Source: Granulosicoccus sp. (GTDB lineage Bacteria > Pseudomonadota > Gammaproteobacteria > Granulosicoccales > Granulosicoccaceae). From it: a stretch of 53,132 bases of DNA. The notes under the pieces were generated by a model. It was not told where the DNA came from. It did not search any database and saw only the letters and a program-made list of their open reading frames with translations. Each line of letters opens with the position of its first letter. Position 1 is the first letter of the stretch. The stretch is from NCBI GenBank assembly GCA_020627685.1, contig JAHDGK010000023.1:20758-73889 (forward strand). Reading direction: 5' to 3'. Positions 1-9,537 of the stretch are shown here, piece by piece. Made by a program: the position numbers and the translations under genes.

Positions 1-1128
1 TTGGCTAAGTTTCTTGGTCCGACCCGCGGAGAGGTAGGCGGTGGTTTGCATCTCGAAGAGACGGCTGGCGGCGCGTTCAAATTCGAAGGCCAGTTTGGTG
101 CCTGTATAGAGCTGATCGGCCGGCGCTTCAGCTGAGGCGACCACCTTCACGTGACGGTCATAGAACTCATCGATTAAGTTTACGAACCTTCTGGCCGCGT
201 CACTGGACATAGCATCCATGACCGGAATATCGCTGATCAGTACCGTGCTGAAGACACTGGCGATTTCGATGTAGTCTTCAGTCGATCTGGGTGTGTTGCA
301 CAGCGTGTCGAATGAGAACCAGACAAGATCTCCGGATCGACCCAACAACGGAATTAATCGCCCATTAAGTTCGATGGATTCACGCTCGTCCACGGTCTCA
401 AGACTCAGTCGCTCAAAATGCGATTGCATGGCAGCCTGAACGGATTCTTCAGCTTTCCCGTTCTCAAATTTCCCGACACAGTAGATGGGTTCGGTTTGAA
501 GCAATCGAAGCCGATAATCGGTCTCGCCGAGCATTTCCACCACTTTCGTATGCTTGCAAATTTGGGCAATGGCGGGCAGAAATCGCGCACGCTGCAACCC
601 ATCCTTGTACAAGCCATCCGGCGGCACATTTGATGTAGTCACAAGCGTCACTCCACGTTCGAACAGAGCACTAAGCAACCCACCCAGCAACATGGCATCG
701 GTAATGTCATTAACGTGGATTTCGTCCAGCAGCAATAGCCTTGCGCGCTTTGCCCAATCCGTGGCAATAACGTCAATCGGATCTTCCACGCCCTCCAGTT
801 GACGCAAATCAGCATGGATCTGTTGCATAAAGCGATGAAAGTGCAGTCGCGTTTTATCAGCAAACGGCAACTCTTCAAAAAAGAGGTCGCACAGATGGGT
901 CTTACCCCGGCCGACACCACCCCATAAGTACAAGCCTTGCACCCCTTCCACAGGTGCCTCTTGCCGGCGCATCCAGCGGGCAAAAACCGATCGTGAAGGA
1001 GGCTTCCAGGAGCTGCGCTTCCTTAATTCACTGCCAATGAAATCGAGCTTTCGCATGATGTCGCGCTGCTCTTCGTCTGGCGAAAGCAAGCCCTGCGAAA
1101 CTTCTTCATCGTAACGCTTAAGAGACAC
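1..1128 (-). CDS. zapE: Cell division protein ZapE (AFG1-like ATPase), 3' end cut by window
   Basis: P-loop ATPase of the AFG1/ZapE family, which associates with the Z-ring in bacteria. The frame is open from a GTG at 1128 down to base 1 with no stop, 376 codons, about the full usual length of ZapE (roughly 375 residues), so only a few C-terminal residues may be missing. The Walker A motif GGVGRGKT lies at about 899-930 (minus), Walker B LLLLDE near 721-740, and the family stretches LVTTSNVPPDGLYKDGLQR and FLPAI follow. The GTG is the only usable start after an in-frame TAA at 1150-1152; its ribosome site is poor. It follows a PilZ-like gene by 40 bases on the same strand and is probably the last gene of that operon. 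Confidence 0.9.
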   Translation of the reverse strand, partial: MSLKRYDEEVSQGLLSPDEEQRDIMRKLDFIGSELRKRSSWKPPSRSVFARWMRRQEAPVEGVQGLYLWGGVGRGKTHLCDLFFEELPFADKTRLHFHRFMQQIHADLRQLEGVEDPIDVIATDWAKRARLLLLDEIHVNDITDAMLLGGLLSALFERGVTLVTTSNVPPDGLYKDGLQRARFLPAIAQICKHTKVVEMLGETDYRLRLLQTEPIYCVGKFENGKAEESVQAAMQSHFERLSLETVDERESIELNGRLIPLLGRSGDLVWFSFDTLCNTPRSTEDYIEIASVFSTVLISDIPVMDAMSSDAARRFVNLIDEFYDRHVKVVASAEAPADQLYTGTKLAFEFERAASRLFEMQTTAYLSAGRTKKLSQ

Positions 1129-1168
1129 GGAGGAATTAAAGGATCTTGGTTAAACGCACATCAGCGTA

Positions 1169-1531
1169 CTAACGCTGTGTCCGTAATGATCGAATGGCTT
1201 CTTTTTGTCGAATCAGAACATAGCGATGAATCGACTCGACTTCTTCCGACGCCAGATTGACAAACAAACACTGAGCCTGCCCGCTGTCATCTTCGGATAA
1301 GACATCGACGTAACCGGCAATGGGTACTTGGCCGGTGGGCAAGTCGAGGCTGAAAGGATATCGGCGTCCGGGTGCAACCACATCGCCCGGCAGGGTAAAA
1401 CCATTTGCACTGATATCTAGAACCCGGCTCAGCTTACCTTCAATTTGAAGAATGATAGGGTCATCTGGATCAGGCACTACCTGATAGGCAGTCCTACCAC
1501 TATTAGTGGTTTGAATAGTGATGTCATTCAT
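1169..1531 (-). CDS. PilZ-domain-like protein
   Basis: Small 120-residue protein. A PilZ-type core is suggested by D39-x-S41-x-x-G44 (VLDISANGF), by the following beta-rich stretch and by a C-terminal helix ending IHRYVLIRQKEAIRSLR, which resembles the helix that closes PilZ domains. The N-terminal RxxxR element needed by canonical PilZ proteins to grip cyclic di-GMP is not clear: only one Arg (R36) lies before the D-x-S motif. It may therefore be a PilZ fold that binds a protein partner instead of the nucleotide. It starts 17 bases after the MotA-like gene and precedes zapE, so the three are likely co-transcribed. Confidence 0.6.
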   Translation of the reverse strand: MNDITIQTTNSGRTAYQVVPDPDDPIILQIEGKLSRVLDISANGFTLPGDVVAPGRRYPFSLDLPTGQVPIAGYVDVLSEDDSGQAQCLFVNLASEEVESIHRYVLIRQKEAIRSLRTQR

Positions 1532-1548
1532 GGTGTGTAACCACCCGA

Positions 1549-2358
1549 CTACAACCCGGAAGTCACAAGTAAACCCAGACGACTTCTTAAGCGCTGCACA
1601 TTGTTGTCTTCCAGAATTATGGTGGCACCCTGGTAGGCAACTTCTACCATAACCAATTCACGTAAATGCGAGAAACGTAAGCGACCAACAAGGATGCACA
1701 TCAGTATTGCAAGGCTGATACCGCAGACAAACGGTAAAACAACAGTGCCACTGGCGATACCCTGCACAGGTGAGACATACAACAAGAGCGATCCAAGCAT
1801 GCCAATCAACACCGCGTAGATCGCTGTAAAAATAAACACGTCAGTGGACATTTGATGACGCCGCTTTTCACTGGCTATTCGTCGATCGAGTGCGAAGCGG
1901 ATAGCTGATTCGTCCGACGCGTCTCCAATAAGATGACACACCTCTTCTACTTGATCTGAATTAGATCGGATATCGGCGACCCCTAACAAGCCGTCACGAC
2001 GACTCACTTCGCACACCTTCAACATGGCTCTGACCATTGCAGCCGGTGCAGTGCCTCCGCGGATGCCGCGGACCAAGGCCAGCTGAAGAGCCTGACCGAT
2101 GTGTGAGGTTGAGAAAGTCAACAACAAGCCCGCTAACGCGCCGCCGAATACCACGATAACCGGCTGAACCACGTCAACCAGATTTTCGGTTCCGCTCAGG
2201 AACATCGAAAGTCCAATCGTCAGCAACGCCGCCGCCAATATAAGCGGAATAACTTGCCAGATTTCTACGCTCTCTTGTTTGCGCACAAGTAAATCGTCTG
2301 AAGTCGTCAGTGACACAATGAATGAAGGTCGCCAGTTAAAAAAGGGCTTGTCACCCAT
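1549..2358 (-). CDS. MotA/TolQ/ExbB-like membrane protein
   Basis: 269-residue inner-membrane protein with four predicted membrane segments at roughly residues 35-53, 62-83, 170-193 and 203-226, the arrangement of MotA/PomA stator subunits. The stretch VVFGGALAGLLLTFS matches the second MotA segment and SRRDGLLGVAD matches the conserved cytoplasmic loop after it. The third segment (IFTAIYAVLIGMLG) lacks the proline that MotA uses for torque coupling, and no MotB-like partner lies nearby. It could be a divergent proton-channel component or a structural relative. The start is uncertain because no strong ribosome site precedes the ATG; a shorter form beginning near residue 25 is possible. Confidence 0.55.
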   Translation of the reverse strand: MGDKPFFNWRPSFIVSLTTSDDLLVRKQESVEIWQVIPLILAAALLTIGLSMFLSGTENLVDVVQPVIVVFGGALAGLLLTFSTSHIGQALQLALVRGIRGGTAPAAMVRAMLKVCEVSRRDGLLGVADIRSNSDQVEEVCHLIGDASDESAIRFALDRRIASEKRRHQMSTDVFIFTAIYAVLIGMLGSLLLYVSPVQGIASGTVVLPFVCGISLAILMCILVGRLRFSHLRELVMVEVAYQGATIILEDNNVQRLRSRLGLLVTSGL

Positions 2359-2482
2359 GCCAAACTGTGGTGCATCGGTGAAACTTGGTGAAAGAATAGC
2401 AGAATAACCAGAAGGTTAAAGTCGGATTTGTCACGCCTTGCGCGATAGTTCAATCACCGGAAAATGCAATAGAAATCAGTAT

Positions 2483-3301
2483 CTAGAGTGCCCACTCCAA
2501 CCATGGAGGTACGTCTCTGCCGGCTGCAGATAGTCGCTTGTCCAAGGCTTGAGCACCCGGTTGAAACACCTCCAACTGTCGCCAAAATTTCGACGAATGA
2601 TCCAAATACAAAGTGTGGGCTAGCTCATGCAGTAATACGTAGTCGACTAATTCTGGCGGGAGGAACAAGAGCTTATAATTGAGACTTAAAGTACCGCTTG
2701 AAGAGTAACTTCCCCACACTGAACGTTGACCTCTGATCTGCACACGCTTGTATTGAACACCTTTTTCACGTGCGTGATTTTCTAAAGCCGGTGGCAAAAC
2801 CTGTCGCGCAACCACCTTTAAGTAGTGTGCAATCTCCGTGGCCACCGCGATTTTATCCCCACTATCGGCGGATAGATTAAGATTTTCAAACGTGTCAGTT
2901 CGATCATCTTTATGTCCGTCTGGCGCATTTTCTGCCCCAAATGAAATGAGGACCGTTTTAGAGATCGCGTTGAGATGTAACCTCTGCGGCGGCCAGACTC
3001 TATATTCGGGCGGCGTTCTGCGCTCGATGTCATCAAGCGCTTGCTCGATCCAGGCACGGTTCGCTTCAACGAATCCAGGGATATCGCGCCGCGGGTAGCG
3101 CTTCGGCGTGGTAACGACAACTCCCCTTCCGGCCTCCACCCGCAGTGAAAGCCGTTTCGCTCTGGGCGAGACCACAAGCTGATAGTCAAGCGATGATTCT
3201 AATTCGAGCGACAGTTGAGTCACGAATGTTGAAACCTTCCTCGATAGTGATGATTGAGTGTAGCGTTTTATGTAGTATTCAATCCCAGATAACAGGGTCA
3301 C
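2483..3301 (-). CDS. YgjP/SprT-like metallopeptidase-fold protein (DUF45)
   Basis: 272 residues. The C-terminal half carries H225-E226-L-A-H229 followed by H235 in DHSSKFW, the zinc-binding pattern of the YgjP/M48-like DUF45 family, preceded by the family signature WGSYSSSGTLSLNYKL. The N-terminal part from residue 40 (YQLVVSPRAKRLSLRV) is the usual beta-rich start of the family. The annotated GTG at 3301 gives about 35 residues before that; a GTG at codon 27 is an alternative. Members are often annotated as metal-dependent hydrolases, but substrates are generally unknown. It is 124 bases upstream of the MotA-like gene on the same strand. Confidence 0.8.
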   Translation of the reverse strand: MTLLSGIEYYIKRYTQSSLSRKVSTFVTQLSLELESSLDYQLVVSPRAKRLSLRVEAGRGVVVTTPKRYPRRDIPGFVEANRAWIEQALDDIERRTPPEYRVWPPQRLHLNAISKTVLISFGAENAPDGHKDDRTDTFENLNLSADSGDKIAVATEIAHYLKVVARQVLPPALENHAREKGVQYKRVQIRGQRSVWGSYSSSGTLSLNYKLLFLPPELVDYVLLHELAHTLYLDHSSKFWRQLEVFQPGAQALDKRLSAAGRDVPPWLEWAL

Positions 3302-3390
3302 GCTGCCGAATTAATAGTAATCCTTATCGCGCTACTTTGAACAATAATGAGCAAAGTAAACATTCCCCATAGAAAATAAATTCACTGCCA

Positions 3391-4653
3391 ATGACTCTCC
3401 TGAGCATCACCAGCATTTTAATTACAGTTTCCGCACTGTTTGCCTACGTCAACTACCGCACCCTCAAGTTGCCAAACACGATTGGCATCATGGTGTGCTC
3501 ACTGGTGTTTTCCCTTGCTCTGGTTGTACTAGGCAACCTGGGTTATGGCGATGGCGAACGCATAGCCAGTGAAATAATCTCGCAAATCGAATTCGATAAT
3601 ACCTTGCTCAACGGCATGCTCGGATTCTTACTGTTTGCAGGTGCTATGCATATTAATCTTGATCATCTACTTGAGCGTAAGTGGACGATAGGACTGCTGG
3701 CATCAGTCGGTGTAGTCACGAGTATGTTCCTAGTGGCTGGCGGCTCCTACTACTTGTTCCGCTTGTTTGGTTTTGAAGTGCCCTTTATCTTCTGCTTGCT
3801 GTTTGGCTCTCTTATATCACCCACCGACCCAATCGCTGTGATGGGTATCCTGAAAACAGCAGGTGCCAGCAAGTCGCTTGAAATCAAAATCGCAGGCGAA
3901 TCACTCTTTAATGACGGCGTTGCAATCGTCGTCTTTCTGGCCATTTTCGGCATGGCCGTGAATGGCGATACTTTTGATGCACAGCATATTGGTGTGTTGT
4001 TTGTTCAGGAAGCCTTTGGTGGAGCCCTGTTTGGCTTTGTTTGCGGTTGGGTAGTGCTGCAAATGCTAAAGCGTGTTGACAACTATCAAGTAGAAATCTT
4101 GTTAACGCTTGCGCTGGTGTCCGGTGGCGCAACTGCCGCAGCTGGCCTGCATTTATCTGCTCCGATCGCAGTCGTTGTTGCAGGTTTAATGATTGGCAAC
4201 CATGGCCGCAGAGACGCTATGAGCAATACCACCGTTCAGCATTTGGATACTTTTTGGGAACTCATTGACGAAATTCTCAATGCCGTGCTGTTCCTGATTA
4301 TCGGTCTGGAAGTCATGGTTTTAAGCCTGAACATGGAGATGTGGCTCGCAGGCATTGCCATGGCAATCTTAGTGCTGTGCTGCAGAATGATATCGGTTGG
4401 AATGCCCGTCACGGTACTTCGTAAGATGAACCGTGAGTTTCACCCACACGCTATTAAAATACTAACCTGGGGAGGACTGCGCGGCGGTATTTCTGTTGCA
4501 CTCGCTTTATCCATACCGGCAAGTCCGGAGCGCGACCTTATAGTAGCGGTCACTTACGTGATCGTCGTGCTATCAATACTTGTCCAAGGACTAACCATAG
4601 GGAAACTGGTAAAGGCGACGTCTGTTGACGTACCTGAAAAATCCAGCCACTAA
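3391..4653 (+). CDS. Na+/H+ antiporter, CPA1 (NhaP-type) family
   Basis: 420-residue integral membrane protein with about 12-13 hydrophobic segments. It has SPTDPIAVMGIL around D146 and the ion-binding pair N174-D175 in GESLFNDGVAIVV, the ND motif of electroneutral CPA1 exchangers, and a late conserved GGLRGGISVALAL stretch. It should exchange cytoplasmic Na+ (or K+) for protons at the inner membrane and help pH and salt homeostasis. No C-terminal regulatory domain is present. It ends in a 4-base overlap with the convergent histidine kinase gene; there is no room for a terminator between them. Confidence 0.9.
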   Translation: MTLLSITSILITVSALFAYVNYRTLKLPNTIGIMVCSLVFSLALVVLGNLGYGDGERIASEIISQIEFDNTLLNGMLGFLLFAGAMHINLDHLLERKWTIGLLASVGVVTSMFLVAGGSYYLFRLFGFEVPFIFCLLFGSLISPTDPIAVMGILKTAGASKSLEIKIAGESLFNDGVAIVVFLAIFGMAVNGDTFDAQHIGVLFVQEAFGGALFGFVCGWVVLQMLKRVDNYQVEILLTLALVSGGATAAAGLHLSAPIAVVVAGLMIGNHGRRDAMSNTTVQHLDTFWELIDEILNAVLFLIIGLEVMVLSLNMEMWLAGIAMAILVLCCRMISVGMPVTVLRKMNREFHPHAIKILTWGGLRGGISVALALSIPASPERDLIVAVTYVIVVLSILVQGLTIGKLVKATSVDVPEKSSH

Positions 4654-6446
4654 ACGAGTTCGGCTAACTTTTCACTACGTGTACTTTCATCAGTGGGACT
4701 CCATTTCGAGAGTCTCGTTGATGGCTTAAGTAACGCCTGCATATGCTGATGAAGTTCATCAGCTCGTACCGGTTTATGCAAAAACAGCAGCCCGGTTTTC
4801 TTCACCTGTTTTAACCGTTCAGGTGAAGTATCTCCGCTAATTATAATAGCCGGCAATACGGTATCTAACGCTTCCCGTATGGCTTCAACAGCATCCATCC
4901 CATCGCTTTCGTGAAGTCTGAAATCAGAAATAATCAGTTCAGGCTGTTCTTCACTTAGCGCAATTATTTTTAAAGCATCACGCGTGGACTCTGCGAGCAT
5001 AACCTTGCAGCCCCAGCCTTCCAACATATGACGCATCCCTTGAAGCACTTGCACTTCATCATCGATAACCAGTATGCGTCTGTCTTTTGCCTCCATGGTT
5101 TTATCTGATTTAACGCGTGGTTTTATTTGCGCGGGATCACCTCCGGGTACTAACAGCGTGAACTCCGTGCCGACATTTTCTTCAGACTGCATATTCAGCT
5201 CGATATCCATGAGTTCGCACAAACGCTGAACAATAGCCAATCCTAAGCCCAGACCTTTACTTCGGTCCCGGCTCAAATTGTTGAGCTGGTAATACTCTGA
5301 GAAAACATCCTCAGTGCTCTCTGCTGGAATGCCGATGCCGGTGTCTTTCAAACTGACTAATTTCGAGCCATCTTCATGGTCAACACAACTTAAAACAATG
5401 GAACCGCTTTGCGTGTACTGCACAGCATTAGAAACCAGATTCCTAAGCACACGCTCGAGTAAAATGGCATCAGAATAAAAAACATGGCCGTCAGGTTTGA
5501 CATGCAATCGAATATTTTTTTCGGCAGCCTGATGCATGAATTGAACACGCAGTCCGTCAAAAATATCGGCTGCGGTGATGTGTGAAGGATTGAAGTCGAT
5601 AATCTCGGCATCTAGCCTGGACACGTCAAGCAAACTATTAAACAGACCGTTGAGCGCTTCGGACGAATTAGTCATGTCATCAATGATTTCAAGTTTCTTC
5701 TCGTCGAATTCACGTTGTCTTAGAGCACTTAAAAATAGTCCCATAGCGTGCAAGGGTTGCCGCAAATCATGACTAGCTGCCGCTAGAAAACGGCTTTTAG
5801 CAATAACGGCACGCTCTGCAATCCTCTTCTCCTCAGCCAGACGGTTCATGAGTTCATCGTTTTTTATTTGCGATCGCAGCAACTCGCGAAACTGGCTGTT
5901 TCCTCTTACGGATAAAAAGAAGTTGACCGCAAGAAACATAATGAGCAGCAAGCCCGTGAGAATTAAGGAGTCATTTCCCGAACTAATATGAGTGATCGCC
6001 AGCGGTAGTATTAGCGGCACAGAAAACGATAAAAATGACGGTAGATAAATGCTCCCGGAAGCCGCACTCACAGCAACCATGCCCGCGAATATCGTAGAGA
6101 TCAGCAACAGATATTCAGTACTGTAAAGCTGGTAGAAGACTAACGGCCAAGCACCCCATATTAGCCCTGCGGTAAGCGTGCCTAGCCAGAACAATGGTCC
6201 CCAGATGGATAACTCACGGGTCGTCTCTTTGGCTGTTTGATAGATATAAATCATCCACACACGAAGTACGGTGGACACCCCAATAGCAGCAAGCCAAATA
6301 AGCAAAGTGGACTGCGGCAGTTGTCGCCACAAAAATGCAGTGATGATAAATGCGCACAACGTGGCACCCGCGACTAAAACGGGTCCCTGGTTGTATATCA
6401 GCCGGATCTGCTCCTGATAGATTTTTCGGTCGTGTTCTGTCATCAA
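4650..6446 (-). CDS. Hybrid sensor histidine kinase with C-terminal receiver domain
   Basis: 598 residues. Residues 20-180 form about six membrane segments without a large periplasmic loop, so the sensor is membrane-embedded. A short coil (190-215) leads to the H-box with H226 in SHDLRQPLHAMG. The catalytic domain has N340, DTGIGIP (368-374) and GLGLGL (399-404). A receiver domain follows, with acidic pair D462-D463, phospho-acceptor D508 in ISDFRL and K558 in HKP. The design (membrane sensor, SHDLRQPL H-box, single receiver, no output domain) is a class often paired with a separate LuxR or HPt protein, but none is adjacent here. It diverges from the ferredoxin gene across 211 bases. Confidence 0.9.
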   Translation of the reverse strand: MMTEHDRKIYQEQIRLIYNQGPVLVAGATLCAFIITAFLWRQLPQSTLLIWLAAIGVSTVLRVWMIYIYQTAKETTRELSIWGPLFWLGTLTAGLIWGAWPLVFYQLYSTEYLLLISTIFAGMVAVSAASGSIYLPSFLSFSVPLILPLAITHISSGNDSLILTGLLLIMFLAVNFFLSVRGNSQFRELLRSQIKNDELMNRLAEEKRIAERAVIAKSRFLAAASHDLRQPLHAMGLFLSALRQREFDEKKLEIIDDMTNSSEALNGLFNSLLDVSRLDAEIIDFNPSHITAADIFDGLRVQFMHQAAEKNIRLHVKPDGHVFYSDAILLERVLRNLVSNAVQYTQSGSIVLSCVDHEDGSKLVSLKDTGIGIPAESTEDVFSEYYQLNNLSRDRSKGLGLGLAIVQRLCELMDIELNMQSEENVGTEFTLLVPGGDPAQIKPRVKSDKTMEAKDRRILVIDDEVQVLQGMRHMLEGWGCKVMLAESTRDALKIIALSEEQPELIISDFRLHESDGMDAVEAIREALDTVLPAIIISGDTSPERLKQVKKTGLLFLHKPVRADELHQHMQALLKPSTRLSKWSPTDESTRSEKLAELV

Positions 6447-6578
6447 ATGGCACCGCTCAGGACCAAACCAGTATGCCAGTGTATTGACACAGCGTCGTTA
6501 GCCAAACTGTCTAGCGGTACGCATTTACAGCGTCTCACGCGCTACCAAAACAGGGAGGTTCTGCCGGATTACCCGAAC

Positions 6579-6634
6579 TAGCGCCCATTATGATGACTCT
6601 CGGTTCCGACTTGGATACCATTAGCGCCCACTAT
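6579..6634. promoter_or_regulatory. Imperfect 13-bp direct repeat in divergent promoter region
   Basis: TAGCGCCCATTAT at 6579-6591 and TAGCGCCCACTAT at 6622-6634 differ at one base and are 43 bases apart start to start, close to four helical turns. They lie in the 211-base gap between the kinase and ferredoxin genes, with the second copy 24 bases before the ferredoxin ATG. A direct repeat on one face of the helix fits a dimeric activator or repressor site, but which protein binds is unknown. Confidence 0.35.
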
Positions 6635-6657
6635 CACGCTATTTAACGACTAACAAC

Positions 6658-6987
6658 ATGACTCAGGAAATTGTTCTTCACTACAAAACCAGCGACGGCA
6701 CGGTGCATACAGTCGATGCCAGGGTGGGCGACAGCATCATGGACACAGCTATTAAGAACGATATCGACGATGTTGTTGCTGAATGCGGTGGAAGCTTGAT
6801 CTGCGCAACTTGCCATGTCTATCTCAGTGACGAATCAGCCGCACTCTTTGATGAGCCTGATGATTTTGAGCTGGAAATGCTCGAGGGTGTAGCCTCTGAA
6901 AGAAGAGAGAACTCTCGGTTAAGTTGCCAGTTAATTATCAAACCCGAAATGGCGGGCCACACTATCGAAACACCGGAACGTCAATAG
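6658..6987 (+). CDS. [2Fe-2S] ferredoxin, adrenodoxin/putidaredoxin type
   Basis: 109-residue soluble electron carrier. The cluster ligands are C43, C49, C52 (C-x5-C-x2-C in ECGGSLICATC) and C90 (RLSCQL), the spacing of adrenodoxin-type vertebrate-like ferredoxins that serve P450s, Rieske oxygenases or Fe-S assembly. It is rich in Asp and Glu, as expected of an acidic ferredoxin. It is immediately followed by an aminotransferase gene, with 0-6 bases between them depending on the start, so they are translationally linked; no reductase or oxygenase partner lies in the window next to it. Confidence 0.93.
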   Translation: MTQEIVLHYKTSDGTVHTVDARVGDSIMDTAIKNDIDDVVAECGGSLICATCHVYLSDESAALFDEPDDFELEMLEGVASERRENSRLSCQLIIKPEMAGHTIETPERQ

Positions 6988-6993
6988 TTGACC

Positions 6994-8184
6994 ATGATTG
7001 ATTCCCTGAGCCGTGGCCCTTCCCCCATCAGCGCCTTCGACCGAATAGGTGAAGAGAATGCGTTTGCTGTTCTAGCCAGGGCCGGGGAATTAGCCGCGCA
7101 GGGGCGCGACATCATCAATTTAGGGATTGGACAGCCGGATTTTCCAACACCTCCCCATATCGTGGACACGGCTGTTAAAGCTCTCAAAGAGGGCCACCAT
7201 GGCTATACACCGGCAGTCGGGATCCCAGAACTTAGAGAGGCGGTTGCCGCTGATTTATCCAAACGCTACAGCACCGAGGTAGGCAGCGATACCGTCATGA
7301 TTGTCCCGGGCGGTAAGGTCACCATGTTTGCCGCTATCTTAATGTTTGGCGAGCCAGATGCAGAAATCTTGTATCCAGACCCCGGGTTTCCAATCTACCG
7401 ATCCATGATTGAATTCACCGGCGCGACTCCGGTCGCTGTTCCAATTCGTGAATCCAATAATTTTGCATTTTCAGCTAGCGAGACTCTCGCGCTGATAACA
7501 CCCAAGACAAGATTGGTCATTATTAACTCGCCTGCCAACCCTTGCGGTGGAGTCACTCCTAAAAGTGAAATAGATGCGCTGGTTGCTGGGCTCGCTGATC
7601 ATCCACATGTCGCAATCATGTCGGATGAAATTTACGACCACATGACCTACGACGGCGAAAAGCATGTCTCGCTGCTGAACTATCCTGAAATCCGAGACAG
7701 GCTCATATTGTTAAACGGCTGGTCAAAGACGTATGCAATGACTGGTTGGAGGCTTGGTTATTCAGTATGGCCACCGGCCTACTTCGAGGCTGTACGAAAA
7801 CTGGCTGTGAATTGCTGGAGCTGCGTAAATGCACCAGCCCAATTTGCGGCCCTCGCTGCGTTAACCGGACCACAAGACGCAATACAAACGATGATGAGTG
7901 CATTCGATGAACGACGTCGAGTCGTTGTAGATCGTTTGAACAACATTCCCGGCGTCAGTTGCGTCACACCCAAAGGCGCTTTCTATGCATTTCCTAATAT
8001 TGAAAAAACCGGTTGGCAATCAAAACCTCTCGCCACAGCTTTATTAGAAGATGCAGGGGTTGCAACCATTGGCGGCCCGGACTTTGGTATACACGGAGAG
8101 GGATATATCAGAGTGTCATACGCAAACTCTCTTGAAAATATAGAACGAGCATTAGACAGAATCACGTCTTTTCTAGCGAAATAA
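6994..8184 (+). CDS. PLP-dependent class I/II aminotransferase
   Basis: About 396 residues, fold-type I. Visible motifs are the substrate loop [12 protein letters not shown], the Asn-Pro of SPANPCGG, the D-x-x-Y of SDEIYDH that holds the cofactor ring, the lysine of [16 protein letters not shown] (codon 247 counting from the upstream TTG) that forms the Schiff base, and a terminal RVSYAN arginine for substrate carboxylate. It resembles aspartate/alanine-type aminotransferases; the amino donor cannot be fixed. ATG at 6994 is chosen; a TTG at 6988 directly after the ferredoxin stop would add two residues. Neither has a strong ribosome site, so coupling to the ferredoxin gene is likely. Confidence 0.9.
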   Translation: MIDSLSRGPSPISAFDRIGEENAFAVLARAGELAAQGRDIINLGIGQPDFPTPPHIVDTAVKALKEGHHGYTPAVGIPELREAVAADLSKRYSTEVGSDTVMIVPGGKVTMFAAILMFGEPDAEILYPDPGFPIYRSMIEFTGATPVAVPIRESNNFAFSASETLALITPKTRLVIINSPANPCGGVTPKSEIDALVAGLADHPHVAIMSDEIYDHMTYDGEKHVSLLNYPEIRDRLILLNGWSKTYAMTGWRLGYSVWPPAYFEAVRKLAVNCWSCVNAPAQFAALAALTGPQDAIQTMMSAFDERRRVVVDRLNNIPGVSCVTPKGAFYAFPNIEKTGWQSKPLATALLEDAGVATIGGPDFGIHGEGYIRVSYANSLENIERALDRITSFLAK

Positions 8185-8195
8185 GGAAAACCATC

Positions 8196-9509
8196 ATGGT
8201 TCAAAACCCCATGCCAGACATCGCTACTCGTGTCTATAACCATAACTTTAAATCAGACCCTATCGTCAGAAGCTTGCTAGATACAGATGTATACAAGTTA
8301 CTGATGTTGCAGACCATCTGGAAGGAACGCCCTAATGTCCCTGTCACCTTCTCCTTAATCAATCGCACTAAATCTGTAAAGCTTGCCGAAGAAATCGATG
8401 AGCAAGAACTACGTGCTCAACTTGATCATGCGCGCAGCATAAAAATATCTAAAAAAGAATTGATCTGGCTGACGGGTAATACGTTCTATGGCCGCGAACG
8501 ATTATTCACTAAAGAATTTTTGGAATGGCTAAAACACTATCAATTACCTGAATACGAACTCACCGTTGAAAATGGTCAATATAAAATAGACTTTAAAGGT
8601 GATTGGGCAGATGTGACCCTATGGGAAATTCCGGTCCTGTCTATCATTAGCGAGCTACGTTCCCGTGCGGCATTACACGGAGTCGGCCGATTTGAATTAG
8701 ATGTACTTTATGCCCGCGCTAAAGCCAAGCTTTGGGAGAAAGTGCTTAAGCTTGAAAAACTTCCTGACTTAAAAATCGCAGATTTTGGTACACGCCGACG
8801 CCACAGCTTTCTTTGGCAACGCTGGTGTATTGCTGCGATGAGCGAAGGCTTAGCCGAGAAATTTATCGGTACCAGCAATGTACTAATGGCGATGGATTTA
8901 GACTTAGACGCCATCGGTACCAATGCTCACGAGCTGCCAATGGTCGAAGCCGCGTTAGCAGAGAATGATGAAGAGCTTCTGCGATCTCCTTATCGAGTGC
9001 TTAAGCACTGGAGCCGAACCTATGATGGAAATCTTCTCATCGTGCTTCCCGATACTTATGGAACAACCGCATTTTTGCAAAAAGCACCTGATTGGGTAGC
9101 CGACTGGAGTGGTTTCAGGATTGACTCAAAAGAGCCGATTGCAGGAGGTGAAGAACTTATTAGCTGGTGGGAAGAGCGTGGTCAGGACCCGAAAACTAAG
9201 CTACTTATTTTCTCTGACGGGCTTACCGTAGACAAAATTGAACAGGTGTACGAACGCTTCAATGGCCGCGTAAGACTTAGCTTCGGTTGGGGCACACACT
9301 TGACTAACGACTTCAGTGATTGCGCAACGGTCGAAAACAAACAGCTCAAAGCTATATCGTTAGTGTGCAAGGTGACACATGCGAACGGAAAGCCGACGGT
9401 CAAACTCTCCGATAATTTTGATAAGGCGACCGGACCTGACGATGAAATTGAGCGCTACCGTTCTATATTTGGATTGGACAATATGGAACGGCAGGACGTT
9501 ATTGTTTGA
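8196..9509 (+). CDS. pncB: Nicotinate phosphoribosyltransferase
   Basis: 437 residues. Joins nicotinate and PRPP, with ATP, to form nicotinate mononucleotide in the NAD salvage (Preiss-Handler) route. Family hallmarks are [14 protein letters not shown] near the N-terminus, [11 protein letters not shown] around 195-205, GTSNVLMA and [25 protein letters not shown] and the late GWGTHLTND phosphate-binding stretch. The length fits the bacterial PncB class. A good ribosome site (AAGGAAA, 9 bases before the ATG) supports the start. It follows the aminotransferase by 11 bases and is convergent with the next minus-strand gene. Confidence 0.95.
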   Translation: MVQNPMPDIATRVYNHNFKSDPIVRSLLDTDVYKLLMLQTIWKERPNVPVTFSLINRTKSVKLAEEIDEQELRAQLDHARSIKISKKELIWLTGNTFYGRERLFTKEFLEWLKHYQLPEYELTVENGQYKIDFKGDWADVTLWEIPVLSIISELRSRAALHGVGRFELDVLYARAKAKLWEKVLKLEKLPDLKIADFGTRRRHSFLWQRWCIAAMSEGLAEKFIGTSNVLMAMDLDLDAIGTNAHELPMVEAALAENDEELLRSPYRVLKHWSRTYDGNLLIVLPDTYGTTAFLQKAPDWVADWSGFRIDSKEPIAGGEELISWWEERGQDPKTKLLIFSDGLTVDKIEQVYERFNGRVRLSFGWGTHLTNDFSDCATVENKQLKAISLVCKVTHANGKPTVKLSDNFDKATGPDDEIERYRSIFGLDNMERQDVIV

Positions 9510-9537
9510 GGCTAGGGACAATAGATTTCAGGTTGCG

